A stretch of 64,000 nucleotides of DNA, from positions 868,001 through 932,000 of the forward strand of contig NZ_CP010945.1 of NCBI RefSeq assembly GCF_000293885.2, in the 5' to 3' direction. Position numbers and translations under genes: made by a program. Position 1 is the stretch's first letter; each line of letters opens with the position of its first letter. The notes beneath the pieces were generated by a model. It did no database searches. It was not told the DNA's origin and saw only the letters and a list, made by a program, of their open reading frames with translations. Of this stretch, positions 36,787 through 44,853 are shown piece after piece. This stretch comes from Pseudomonas fluorescens NCIMB 11764 (GTDB taxonomy: Bacteria; Pseudomonadota; Gammaproteobacteria; Pseudomonadales; Pseudomonadaceae).

Positions 36787-37607
36787 AGCCATCTCAGCGG
36801 CGCGAGATGGCGCAGCAGGCCGTTCATTCTGGCCGGGTCAGTATCAAGCAGGCGTGCCTGGCCTTCGGGGTCAGCGTCACCTGCTATCGCTACCAGCGAC
36901 GGTTGTCCTCGGAAAATGCCGAGATTGCCGATCACCTGATCCGGCTTACGCACAACCAGCGTAATTGGGGATTCGGCCTGTGCTTCCTGTATCTGCGCAA
37001 CGTGAAAGGCTGCCGCTGGAATCACAAACGGGTGTACCGGATCTATCGAGAGTTGGAGCTGAACATGCGGATCAAACCGCGTAAACGCATCGTGCGGGAG
37101 AAACCCGAGCCGCTGGCGGTGCCAGAGGCGATCAATCACTGCTGGTCGATGGACTTCATGCACGATCAGTTGGCCGATGGCCGCAGCTTCCGTCTGTTCA
37201 ACCTGATCGACGACTTCAACCGCGAAGCCCTGGCCATGGATATCGACCTGTCACTGCCTGCGGAGCGTGTCGTGCGCGCACTGGATCAAGTCATCGAGTG
37301 GCGCGGTAAACCACAGGCCATCCGTAGTGACAACGGCCCAGAGTACATCAGCAGCAAGCTTGTGCTCTGGGCGGAAAAGCACGGCGTTCGCCTGGAGTAC
37401 ATCCAGCCAGGAAATCCACAGCAGAATGCCTACGTCGAACGCTACAACCGCACGGTGCGTTATGACTGGCTGGGGCATTATTTGTTCGAGTCGATCGCCG
37501 AGGTGCAGGAACATGCAACTCGCTGGATGTGGACATACAATCACGAACGACCAAACATGGCCCTGGGAGGCATCACCCCCAAACAGAAGTTGGCCCGCGC
37601 GGCCTGA
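36780..37607 (+). CDS. IS3-family transposase OrfB (DDE integrase core)
   Basis: The 275-residue frame carries the retroviral integrase-like catalytic domain: WSMDFMHD (first Asp), [10 protein letters not shown] (second Asp) and [12 protein letters not shown] (Glu), the DDE triad with the usual D-35-E spacing. It overlaps orfA by seven bases and is normally made as an OrfAB fusion by -1 frameshifting. The N-terminal HTH_21 part ([15 protein letters not shown]) and the C-terminal [12 protein letters not shown] are complete. Confidence 0.94.
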   Translation: MVKPSQRREMAQQAVHSGRVSIKQACLAFGVSVTCYRYQRRLSSENAEIADHLIRLTHNQRNWGFGLCFLYLRNVKGCRWNHKRVYRIYRELELNMRIKPRKRIVREKPEPLAVPEAINHCWSMDFMHDQLADGRSFRLFNLIDDFNREALAMDIDLSLPAERVVRALDQVIEWRGKPQAIRSDNGPEYISSKLVLWAEKHGVRLEYIQPGNPQQNAYVERYNRTVRYDWLGHYLFESIAEVQEHATRWMWTYNHERPNMALGGITPKQKLARAA

Positions 37608-37646
37608 CCTCTACTTCTGGCGAGTGCTAAAAATGGGGGGATTACC

Positions 37647-37922
37647 CATCCAATAAAACCGACCGTTCAAATCCGGTTTCCCATCTTCGCCGCGCTCCAG
37701 GTAGAACTCGGCGTAAGCAGCTGCGATACGCGCAGCCCGAGCACCAAAATCTGAAACCAAAACCATTTTTGTCGATTTGGAGAAAAAGCTCTTCTCCGGC
37801 ACGCTTAATCGACTGATTGCTTCCTGCTGTCCCATTGTCCACAGCTTGTCGCACTTCAAGGCAACGTCTTGAACAGAGCAACTCTGATTATTGGTTTTAA
37901 ACGTAGCTACGGGTGCGCTCAT
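37647..37922 (-). pseudogene. Split effector-like gene, 5' part
   Basis: This is the first 92 codons of the interrupted gene, from ATG 37922 to the target duplication. It reads MSAPVATFKTNNQSCS and later ARAARIAAAYAEFYLE. The ATG overlaps a TGA (37919-37921) that ends a remnant immunity-tail frame. Residue 92 is the Met encoded within the CATC duplication, so removal of the IS and one CATC copy restores the frame exactly. No secretion signal is present. Confidence 0.85.
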
Positions 37923-37975
37923 TTATTCCTACTCGCTTCGTAATCATCAGAACCTGGCGGCACAATCAGTTCGTC

Positions 37976-38581
37976 CTACATCAGATGGATTTCTGCGGTC
38001 TCGGCAGTGTCCGTTTCGATACGAGGATGAAGGCCGTCTGCATTGCTTTTGGAAATTTTCGGAGCAACTGAGGAAGGGACAATAACTGCAGCCTTCACGG
38101 ATTTGATGGGTTTTCCAAGCCCTGTCAAAAAGCGGATCTGCTCGTCGAACTTCTCACTATTGGCAGTACCGGCTTTAAGCGTATTCCCCGCCCGAGCCTG
38201 ATCCGCAATCAACGGCAAGTCCGGTACCAAAATACCAATCCCCGTCCCACTCCCACTCCCCGCCGCCCCACCGGCATTAAAAACTTCACCGTCTTGGCCG
38301 ACCACAGAACCATAGATAGCCTGACTAACCAGCAACGTTTTCTTGTCAGGGCTTAGCCAGCCGTCATCTGTATCAACACCAACGTCGGCAACGTAGAGCG
38401 AAAAAGCTTTATCCTTCGCGGTAAACAAGGCCGTCGCCGACTCTGCAACGGGTCTGCTCCATGACTTTGTCTTCAGCGTCAATGTGTGCCCGTCGACTCC
38501 AATTATTTGGGTTTCCTTGGCAAAAGTACTGGCTACGGTACACAGGCTGACGATAATCAGCGCGCACTTACGGCTGGCCAT
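37976..38581 (-). CDS. Mosaic secreted protein with VgrG-tail segment and amber-cut tail
   Basis: The 201-codon frame from ATG 38581 has a signal peptide (SRKCALIIVSLCTVASTFA) and a domain of about 80 residues. Then comes NAGGAAGSGSGTGIGI with VPDLPLIADQARAG, which matches the C-terminal tail of the VgrG encoded at 42783 (NAGGSAGSGTGIGI, PVLPGAADKDKAG). The C-terminal part matches the lipoprotein at 34139. The frame stops at TAG (37976-37978) exactly where that relative has Trp, then continues open as DELIVPPGSDDYEASRNK to TGA at 37919. So the last 18 residues are lost by a TGG-to-TAG change. An upstream in-frame start at 38647 would spoil the signal peptide. Confidence 0.7.
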   Translation of the reverse strand: MASRKCALIIVSLCTVASTFAKETQIIGVDGHTLTLKTKSWSRPVAESATALFTAKDKAFSLYVADVGVDTDDGWLSPDKKTLLVSQAIYGSVVGQDGEVFNAGGAAGSGSGTGIGILVPDLPLIADQARAGNTLKAGTANSEKFDEQIRFLTGLGKPIKSVKAAVIVPSSVAPKISKSNADGLHPRIETDTAETAEIHLM

Positions 38582-38670
38582 ACCGTGGGGCTTTTTTCGT
38601 CCGGATGATTCGGGGTAGTGCGTTGTTGTATGCTCACTCGAAAGCAATGCTCATCAAAAAACGGAACTAA

Positions 38671-38736
38671 AAAGGAACAGATCTATTTACCGGCAGCTAG
38701 CCTACCCGCAATAAATCCGCCTCTATTTTACCCTTT
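38671..38736. repeat. GGGACAGA repeat copy, degenerate
   Basis: AAAGGAACAGATCTATTTAC and, 25 bases on, CAATAAATCCGCCTCTATTT form a weakened palindrome between two cassettes. Confidence 0.6.
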
Positions 38737-38747
38737 TTTTCACAAAC

Positions 38748-39350
38748 TTACCTGAGAACAAACCGACTTGCTGTCACCACCCGCCAATTAAGTCTCCCTA
38801 TCGAACCAAGCAATACTTTTAAATAAGATATATCAGCCTCATAAAATGCATTGCACTGCGAAACAACTACATAATTTGAATCTATCTGCTTCTCGAGAGT
38901 AGTGCAAACTACGCCTGCTCCTTCCTCTCCACCTTGCCCCTCATATACGACATCCTTCATATCCAACAACTTCCAACCTGTTTCCGCAAACTTCAGTTTC
39001 GCCGCAGCGGATGCATCATCATAGTGCAGAATTGCTTCTGGATAGGGCAATTCAATAAAGTTATTGTATCGCGACTGAGCTCCATCCCCCACAGCCTTCA
39101 ACACCAAACCAAAATCATCACCACTTACAATATACGTAGGTAAGTTTTCAAGATTCGTTTCATAAGAAGGTTGACCAGATGGCGTCAACTTCAATATATT
39201 CAGGCCGTCTTTCTGCGTACAGCTGACAAGCTTAAGTTTAAATCGTAAATCGTCAAATGCACAATTCCGCTCCTCAGCACATGCTGAAATCGAAAAAAGC
39301 ACGACACAGAACAAACCTAACGCAGAGATGTTAACTTTATACTTTGTCAC
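38748..39350 (-). CDS. Secreted protein or lipoprotein of unknown function
   Basis: The 200-residue product has a signal sequence (VNISALGLFCVVLFSISAC) whose end could be a lipobox (ISAC) or a normal cleavage site after SACA. The mature part has cysteines in RNCAFDD, VSCTQKD, VVCTTLE and SQCNAFY. No family recognised. The start is GTG. It lies between a degenerate GGGACAGA repeat and a well-formed one, directly downstream of the LprI-type immunity candidate, so it may be a second immunity cassette. Confidence 0.7.
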   Translation of the reverse strand: MTKYKVNISALGLFCVVLFSISACAEERNCAFDDLRFKLKLVSCTQKDGLNILKLTPSGQPSYETNLENLPTYIVSGDDFGLVLKAVGDGAQSRYNNFIELPYPEAILHYDDASAAAKLKFAETGWKLLDMKDVVYEGQGGEEGAGVVCTTLEKQIDSNYVVVSQCNAFYEADISYLKVLLGSIGRLNWRVVTASRFVLR

Positions 39351-39415
39351 TTAACACGCTCCACATAGACACAAGTGCATTTTGTCTTTCGACATCATGT
39401 TCTGGAGTACTATTG

Positions 39416-39483
39416 AAAAGTGGGGACAGATTTATTTATCGACAGCCAAATCTGCTTTACAAATAAATCTGCCCCTTTTCATT
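39416..39483. repeat. GGGACAGA repeat, best-formed copy
   Basis: GGGGACAGATTTATTT (39422-39437) pairs with AAATAAATCTGCCCC (39461-39475) around a 23-base loop. It is the clearest member of a family present in at least five gaps of the island. Confidence 0.88.
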
Positions 39484-39496
39484 TTTAGTGGCCAGA

Positions 39497-40093
39497 TCAA
39501 TAGATTGGCATCTGAAATCGCATTCTCGCCATACATCTCCCTGGCATTTCCCCATACAACTTCTGAGTCATGGCGCAATTTTTTTCCGCATACTCTTTCC
39601 ATGCAGGGCCAAAGTCTACATCCCCTGCAACGTAGTCAACTGCTTTGGCGTAATCCATGGCAGTAGCTTTTTCGTTGACAACTGAAACCGCCTTGTAAAA
39701 ACCATCTCCAATTACACCGGTACGGAGATATATGAGTTCACTCAAGCGAAAACTTGTCAGCTGTTTCATGCAGGAAAGCTTTTCTATCGGAGCTTCTTCA
39801 CCAGAAGCCCCGTCGCTTTCGTCATTGCAATATCCATCTTTCAACTTAATCCAGTTTTTTTGCGTGACCAGCAATTCAGACTTTAATGATCCATCTAACT
39901 CCGACGCTAATACCTTGTACTGTTCATTAAGAACTTTATCAACTTTTACAAACACTGCCTGCGAGCAGGTAACAATCTCCTGATTCGTTAAACTTTCAGA
40001 ATTACATTTTACATCCGCCACTGCAAAACCCATCGAAACGGATAAAATAGAGAGAACAGCAAACGACTTATGAATTATTTCCAGCAGTTGCAT
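39497..40093 (-). CDS. LprI-type (DUF1311) protein, candidate immunity to the lysozyme effector
   Basis: The 198-residue product has a signal peptide (FAVLSILSVSMGFAVA, cut before DVKC) and the DUF1311/LprI motif set: KVDKVLNEQYKVL, QKNWIKLKDGYC, APIEKLSCMKQLTSFRL, with paired cysteines. LprI proteins are known lysozyme inhibitors. The gene overlaps the 3' end of the upstream cell-wall effector gene by 19 bases and has an AGGAGG site inside that gene, so the two are translationally linked. The effector ends in a lysozyme-like domain. Together this makes a periplasmic immunity role very likely. The C-terminal 60 residues recur in the protein at 24547. Confidence 0.85.
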   Translation of the reverse strand: MQLLEIIHKSFAVLSILSVSMGFAVADVKCNSESLTNQEIVTCSQAVFVKVDKVLNEQYKVLASELDGSLKSELLVTQKNWIKLKDGYCNDESDGASGEEAPIEKLSCMKQLTSFRLSELIYLRTGVIGDGFYKAVSVVNEKATAMDYAKAVDYVAGDVDFGPAWKEYAEKNCAMTQKLYGEMPGRCMARMRFQMPIY

Positions 40094-42729
40094 TTTAGTG
40101 CCTCCTCAAAAAAAACCGCTTCTTTTTCGCGTCTTGTCACCAAGCCAGCAGTTTCAGGCGCATCCTCCCAAAGCCTTTTCATACTGCGAAGACGTGAAGG
40201 AATCAACTCTGGTTTATCGCTATCAAAATCTTCTTTTATTTGTTTCATTTCTAGACGTGCTAACGTTTTGGCAGGAGTGCTGCCGCTTAACGCATTACCT
40301 CTATTTACAACGAGGGAAAGCAACACACCCTGACAGTCTGGATGTAAATTTATCGCTTTAGGGTACACATTCACAACCTGCTGCGCATATCGTCTCTTCA
40401 TAATGACAGCAAGCTTAAGCGCGTTATCTTTATTTATCGATATAGAACTCACATTATGGACAAAGTCTCTTGCATCTTGGCCTTTTTTACCTAACGCCCC
40501 TTTCAAACTTTCGATTTCACTTTCTGTGTAGAGATCTGTAAGCTCAGCATCTACCGTAGCCGCAGTTTGCTGCCCAAGATCATACCCATAACCGATTGTC
40601 ACGCCACTACCATTATCGGCCAAAGCATACGGATGCTCTCTATACGCTTCCGTCGCCAAAAGAAACTCGAACAGCTTCTTGGAAACTACATAAGGTCCAA
40701 CCGTCGTTTCCAAAGTGTAGACTTCCGATTTACACTTTTCAGGACATCCAGACTGGAAACTCCCCAACAATCCAATGGGGTTAATATGTTGGACGCTCGC
40801 AGCGCTGGTGATACCGCTGACTCCTACTAGTTTATCCCACCAACTCAAACGTTCAATCCGCGCCTTTTCCTCAACCCACCCCTTATGCGGGTCTGAGTCG
40901 CTGTGCCCCATCAGTTCATCGAGGGCGTCCCACTTATCCCTTTTGAACTGCCACTCGCTCTCATAACGAGTAACCATCTGAGAGATTGGTTGAGAAAACC
41001 AAGGCTTACTTAATGCTTCTTTTATTTCCGATGGGTTAAGTTTTTTATCGCCATTCTTATCGAGAATTTTATACAATCGCTGTTTCGCAGGTCCGTCGTT
41101 AGCGGTCCCGACATTCGGTAGGTAAGTCGCGCGCTCTTCTTCACTTAAACTTTCCTGTGCATGCAGGAATGCAGCCAGATGATCTTCATTACTGACGGTT
41201 TCCTCGATAAAAGTGAAACCTTCCCACTCAAACGGCGAATGACGTGTCAACGTGATATCTGGCTCCGCAAACCAGCCGTTGATTTCGTTGCCCTCCGCAT
41301 CTCCGAGTAATCCATCCAGACGCCACCAAAGCGTGTAGGTCGTGGTCCCCGCCATAACAATAGGTACTTTGATTTTCTTCTCGGCAGGCAATGCTTCAAG
41401 GACTCCGACAGGAACCAAATAGTCAGAACCGACCTTTTTGTGTGCATCGGTCACTTTAGGTGGGTTCGTTGCGTTCATGCCTTGTACGTGAGTAATCAAT
41501 GGGCTGTCTTTTGGAATCTTAAGCAGTGTCTTTTCCTTTGCCGGCAAGCTAGCAGCCTTGGACTTGCTCAACTCTGTAAATGCCTTGACGTCCTCGCAGC
41601 TGAAAACTTCCAGGTGCAACAGGTTCTTGGAAGCAGGATCAGAGTGGTTCTGAAACTTCCCTACATGACCAATCAGGCTCCCAGCTTTTACAGGGAATGG
41701 GCGCTCCAGGACATGGACCGCATTTTTTTCTGCCGGCTCACTTTTTGTCTCAAGAAGCCCTTCCCAGATAAAACCAAGCACGCCGTTGGCTGCGGTCAAC
41801 GCAGGACGGGGATTTCCACTGACGATTTCCAATAGCTTCTGATATTTTCCGCTTGTTCCGTCATTGCCGATCTTCACTTGAGTTCCAATCGGCAAAATGG
41901 ATGTTGTAGCACTCGATTGGTTGGCCGCAGCATGCACGGCGAGGCCTTTTTGAGGCGGAGTCATCGCGTCTTTGGCAGCACTACCGATGACGTAACTATT
42001 GGGTGTAGTACCCGCTGTCATTTCTTTTTTGAAGACCCAACCGGTTCCCGACGGAAGGCTGGCATCAGCGGGTGTGACACTCACAACCTTGAGCCACCCA
42101 TGATCCTCTTCGCCTGTTTCTACAACGGTGCCTCGGGGCAATACGGCCAATACAGTGCCATAGCCAGGTTTACCCTTCTGCTCCTGACGAACCCTCAATC
42201 CAAGGATTTCGTCTTTCACTGTAGATTTAACCTGCCAAGTTCCACCGCTCCAGAAGGCCGGTCGGCCCAAGGCAGGGGTTTCGTTGTATGTCTTCCAATC
42301 TAACAAATGCATGTAAAGACTAAAAAAGGTGAGACTGGGCTGCGGGGCCGCTGCTGCTGGTTGCGCGCCAGCAGCAGGTGCTGGCGCAGGAGGGGCGGGA
42401 ACCTCGAGACGATGCTTAACCAACACAAAGCCAGTTGAAAATACCGAGTGCGAGGAGCCGAAATCAGATTTTGGATAGGTCTCATCAATCCGATAAGCCA
42501 CAACCTCACCATCAGCGATGCATCTGACTTCAGTCAGATCCTTCACCAATCCAGTGTCCTCATCAAAGTGAACACCGCCGTGCCAAAGGCCATTCGCCCC
42601 TAATGGGTAGTAACCATCTTTTGCCTTGGCTAGCGCCTTATAGAACTGCTGCGGATCCGTCGCTTCTGCGGTCCCTACTTTCAGCGGATACGCCCATTTC
42701 TCAACTTTGCTTGTTGTTGTCTCAGTCAT
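40075..42729 (-). CDS. TseP-like T6SS cell-wall effector with M23-like and lysozyme domains
   Basis: The 884-residue protein has no signal peptide. Residues 40-380 contain M23-peptidase-like motifs (WHGGVHFD at 49-56, YMHL at 139-142, HLEV at 372-375) interrupted by an SH3-like segment (about 178-235). An EF-hand loop DKNGDKKLNPSE is at 557-568. The C-terminal domain (about 675-884) is a GH24/pesticin-type lysozyme with Glu694, Asp705 and Thr711 spaced as in T4 lysozyme. This architecture recalls the dual amidase/lysozyme T6SS effector TseP. It follows vgrG by 53 bases and overlaps an LprI-type gene. The ATG at 42729 is preferred over TTG 42735. Confidence 0.85.
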   Translation of the reverse strand: MTETTTSKVEKWAYPLKVGTAEATDPQQFYKALAKAKDGYYPLGANGLWHGGVHFDEDTGLVKDLTEVRCIADGEVVAYRIDETYPKSDFGSSHSVFSTGFVLVKHRLEVPAPPAPAPAAGAQPAAAAPQPSLTFFSLYMHLLDWKTYNETPALGRPAFWSGGTWQVKSTVKDEILGLRVRQEQKGKPGYGTVLAVLPRGTVVETGEEDHGWLKVVSVTPADASLPSGTGWVFKKEMTAGTTPNSYVIGSAAKDAMTPPQKGLAVHAAANQSSATTSILPIGTQVKIGNDGTSGKYQKLLEIVSGNPRPALTAANGVLGFIWEGLLETKSEPAEKNAVHVLERPFPVKAGSLIGHVGKFQNHSDPASKNLLHLEVFSCEDVKAFTELSKSKAASLPAKEKTLLKIPKDSPLITHVQGMNATNPPKVTDAHKKVGSDYLVPVGVLEALPAEKKIKVPIVMAGTTTYTLWWRLDGLLGDAEGNEINGWFAEPDITLTRHSPFEWEGFTFIEETVSNEDHLAAFLHAQESLSEEERATYLPNVGTANDGPAKQRLYKILDKNGDKKLNPSEIKEALSKPWFSQPISQMVTRYESEWQFKRDKWDALDELMGHSDSDPHKGWVEEKARIERLSWWDKLVGVSGITSAASVQHINPIGLLGSFQSGCPEKCKSEVYTLETTVGPYVVSKKLFEFLLATEAYREHPYALADNGSGVTIGYGYDLGQQTAATVDAELTDLYTESEIESLKGALGKKGQDARDFVHNVSSISINKDNALKLAVIMKRRYAQQVVNVYPKAINLHPDCQGVLLSLVVNRGNALSGSTPAKTLARLEMKQIKEDFDSDKPELIPSRLRSMKRLWEDAPETAGLVTRREKEAVFFEEALKCNCWK

Positions 42730-42782
42730 TACCAATTACCTGAATTCTGATCCCTGGTGGCTTGGATTGCCGTCGGTGTCTA

Positions 42783-44825
42783 TTAGCCGGAAAAATTAAG
42801 CATTCGTTTTGGTTTGCGTTTGATCTGCTCCTCGGGCGCATTCCCCAACGCCTGATCCATCAAACTCCCCGCCTTATCCTTATCCGCAGCTCCCGGCAGC
42901 ACCGGCGGCTTGATCCCAATCCCTGTCCCCGAGCCCGCCGACCCACCCGCATTAATCTTCACCACCGGCCCAACAACCGTCACGCCACCGCCATCCAGCT
43001 TGATAAAGCTGCCACCACCCAAGATGGTCAGCTCCGACCCTGCCTCGATAACAATCTTCGCCCCAGCCTTCAGGTGAATCTCTTTCCCAACGCTGGTCAG
43101 TTGAGCGGTGCCGAGCTTCACATGCTGGTTCTGCCCAATCGTCAGGTGATCATCCACCCGCGTCTCAACCTTGCGATCAGCAATCGTGGTGCGGTGCTCT
43201 TCAGCCTTGAGCTCGGTGTAGGTGTTCTTCACCACCGTGTCGTGTCGTTCATTGCCGACGCGAATCTTTTGGTCGTGCTCGATGTTTTCATCCCAATCCC
43301 GCTGGGCATGAATAAAGATCTGCTCCGCACCCTTCTTGTCTTCAATCCGCAGTTCATTAAACCCGCCGCCCCCCGGTGAGCTGAGCGTTTTGAAGACGCT
43401 GCGGGTTTTGTTCGCCGGCAAATCGTACGGAACCTGGTTTTCCTTGTGGTACAGGCAACCGGTTACCAACGGCTGATCGGGGTCGCCTTCGAGGAAGGTG
43501 ACGAGGACTTCCATGCCGATGCGCGGGATGACGATGGCGCCGTAGCGGTCGCCGGCCCAGCTTGAGGAGACGCGCATCCAGCAGCTGGTTTTGTCGTCGG
43601 CCTGGCCTTCGCGGTCCCAGTGGAATTGCACTTTGATGCGGCCGTACTGGTCGCAGTGGATTTCTTCGCCGGCAGGGCCGGTGACTTTGGCGGTCTGGCT
43701 GCCGAGTACGCGGGGCTTTGGATGTTCCAGCGCCGGGCGGTAGAACACGTCCCACGGGGTGGCGAGGAAGCGGTTGCGGTAGCCCTGGTGGAAGTCGTCT
43801 TTGTTGTCGGTGGTGTCGCTGGTCACCGATTCTTCGAGGACTTGCGGCTGTTTGCCTTCGTGGACGATTTCGGTGAGCAGCCAGAGGTCGTTCCACTCGG
43901 TGCGCGGGTGGTCGGACATTTCCAGGAAGTGGCCGCTGATCAAGCGGGTCTGGTCGCCGTGGCCTTCGGCTTGCTGGTAGTCGGCGCGGTGGCGTTCGAG
44001 GGCGCGCTGGCTGAGGAATTTGCCGCGCGCGCGGTCGAGGAAGCGGCCGGGGTAGTCGTAGTCTTCGAGGTCGGGTTCGTCGCTCTGAACATCAGGTTTG
44101 TAGGCCGCTTCGAGTTGCAGGCGTGGTTTTTCAAAATCGTAGTCGCGGCGGGTGGTGCGACTGGTGCGGGTTTCCAGGCGCAGTTTGAAGCCTTTGATCA
44201 CCGGTTCGTCGGCGACCATGCCGCTGCCTTGCACATAGGCGGTGGGCTGGCCGAGTTTCGGGAACACGGTCTGGTCGTCGCCGAACACCAACAAGTGAGC
44301 TTTTGCGCTGTGCTGGAAGTGGTAGTGAATGCCTTCTTCTTCGCACAGGCGCTGGACGAAGTGCAGGTCGGTTTCGTCGTACTGCACGCAGTAGTCGCGG
44401 TCCGGGCACGGCTGGCTGAGCTGAAAGTTGTAGGCGTTGCCCTTGATGCCGTGTTCTTCGAGGATCAGCGCGATGATTTTCGGCGCGGACATCTGCTGGT
44501 AAATGCGCTGGTTGGTGCGGTGATGCAGGTATTGCAGCTGCGGCACCAGGGAGATTTTGTAGCGGGTCAGGCGTTTGCCGGCGTCACCTTGGGCGACTCG
44601 GTAGATCTGGCCGTGGATGCCGGAACCCTGCGGATCGAATGCGAGGAACGCCTGCTTGTGCAGGAGTTTTTCCAGGTCCAGATCGGGGTTTTCGCTGACC
44701 AGTTCAATGTCGAAGCGATACGGCTGGCTGATGCCTTCGGTGCCGGTGAACGACAGCACTTGCAGGTCGCCCACGTAGTCTTCGACAGTCAGGCTGAAGT
44801 GGGTTTCGTTAGCTGAGTTGAACAT
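42783..44825 (-). CDS. vgrG: T6SS spike protein VgrG
   Basis: VgrG trimers cap the Hcp tube and carry effectors. The 680 residues have the gp27-like N-terminal part (FSLTVEDYVGDLQVLSFTG; SYCVQYDETDLHFVQRLCEEEGIHY-type motif seen as DYCVQYDETDLHFVQRL), the gp5 OB part (GRIKVQFHWDREGQ, SSWAGDRYGAIVIPRIGMEV) and a beta-helical needle (VETRVDDHLTIGQ). The C-terminal extension after the needle (NAGGSAGSGTGIGI to the stop) is a short Gly/Pro-rich tail, not an enzyme domain. It is the last structural gene before the cargo. Start ATG at 44825. Confidence 0.95.
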   Translation of the reverse strand: MFNSANETHFSLTVEDYVGDLQVLSFTGTEGISQPYRFDIELVSENPDLDLEKLLHKQAFLAFDPQGSGIHGQIYRVAQGDAGKRLTRYKISLVPQLQYLHHRTNQRIYQQMSAPKIIALILEEHGIKGNAYNFQLSQPCPDRDYCVQYDETDLHFVQRLCEEEGIHYHFQHSAKAHLLVFGDDQTVFPKLGQPTAYVQGSGMVADEPVIKGFKLRLETRTSRTTRRDYDFEKPRLQLEAAYKPDVQSDEPDLEDYDYPGRFLDRARGKFLSQRALERHRADYQQAEGHGDQTRLISGHFLEMSDHPRTEWNDLWLLTEIVHEGKQPQVLEESVTSDTTDNKDDFHQGYRNRFLATPWDVFYRPALEHPKPRVLGSQTAKVTGPAGEEIHCDQYGRIKVQFHWDREGQADDKTSCWMRVSSSWAGDRYGAIVIPRIGMEVLVTFLEGDPDQPLVTGCLYHKENQVPYDLPANKTRSVFKTLSSPGGGGFNELRIEDKKGAEQIFIHAQRDWDENIEHDQKIRVGNERHDTVVKNTYTELKAEEHRTTIADRKVETRVDDHLTIGQNQHVKLGTAQLTSVGKEIHLKAGAKIVIEAGSELTILGGGSFIKLDGGGVTVVGPVVKINAGGSAGSGTGIGIKPPVLPGAADKDKAGSLMDQALGNAPEEQIKRKPKRMLNFSG

Positions 44826-44853
44826 TGCTTGCTCCCTGTTCGGTAGTCATCCG

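Larger units (their letters stand above)
36450..37646 (+). mobile_element. IS3-family insertion sequence, 1,197 bp
   Basis: The element has imperfect terminal inverted repeats starting GGTAATCCCCCC (36450-36461; complement at 37635-37646), with further inner matches around CGTCAGAAGTAGA. It is flanked by a 4-bp direct repeat CATC (36446-36449 and 37647-37650). It carries two overlapping frames with an A6G slippery run at 36774-36780, the standard -1 frameshift arrangement of IS3-family elements; orfA resembles the IS407 group. All parts look intact, so it may still be active. It lies opposite to the gene it interrupts. Confidence 0.95.
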
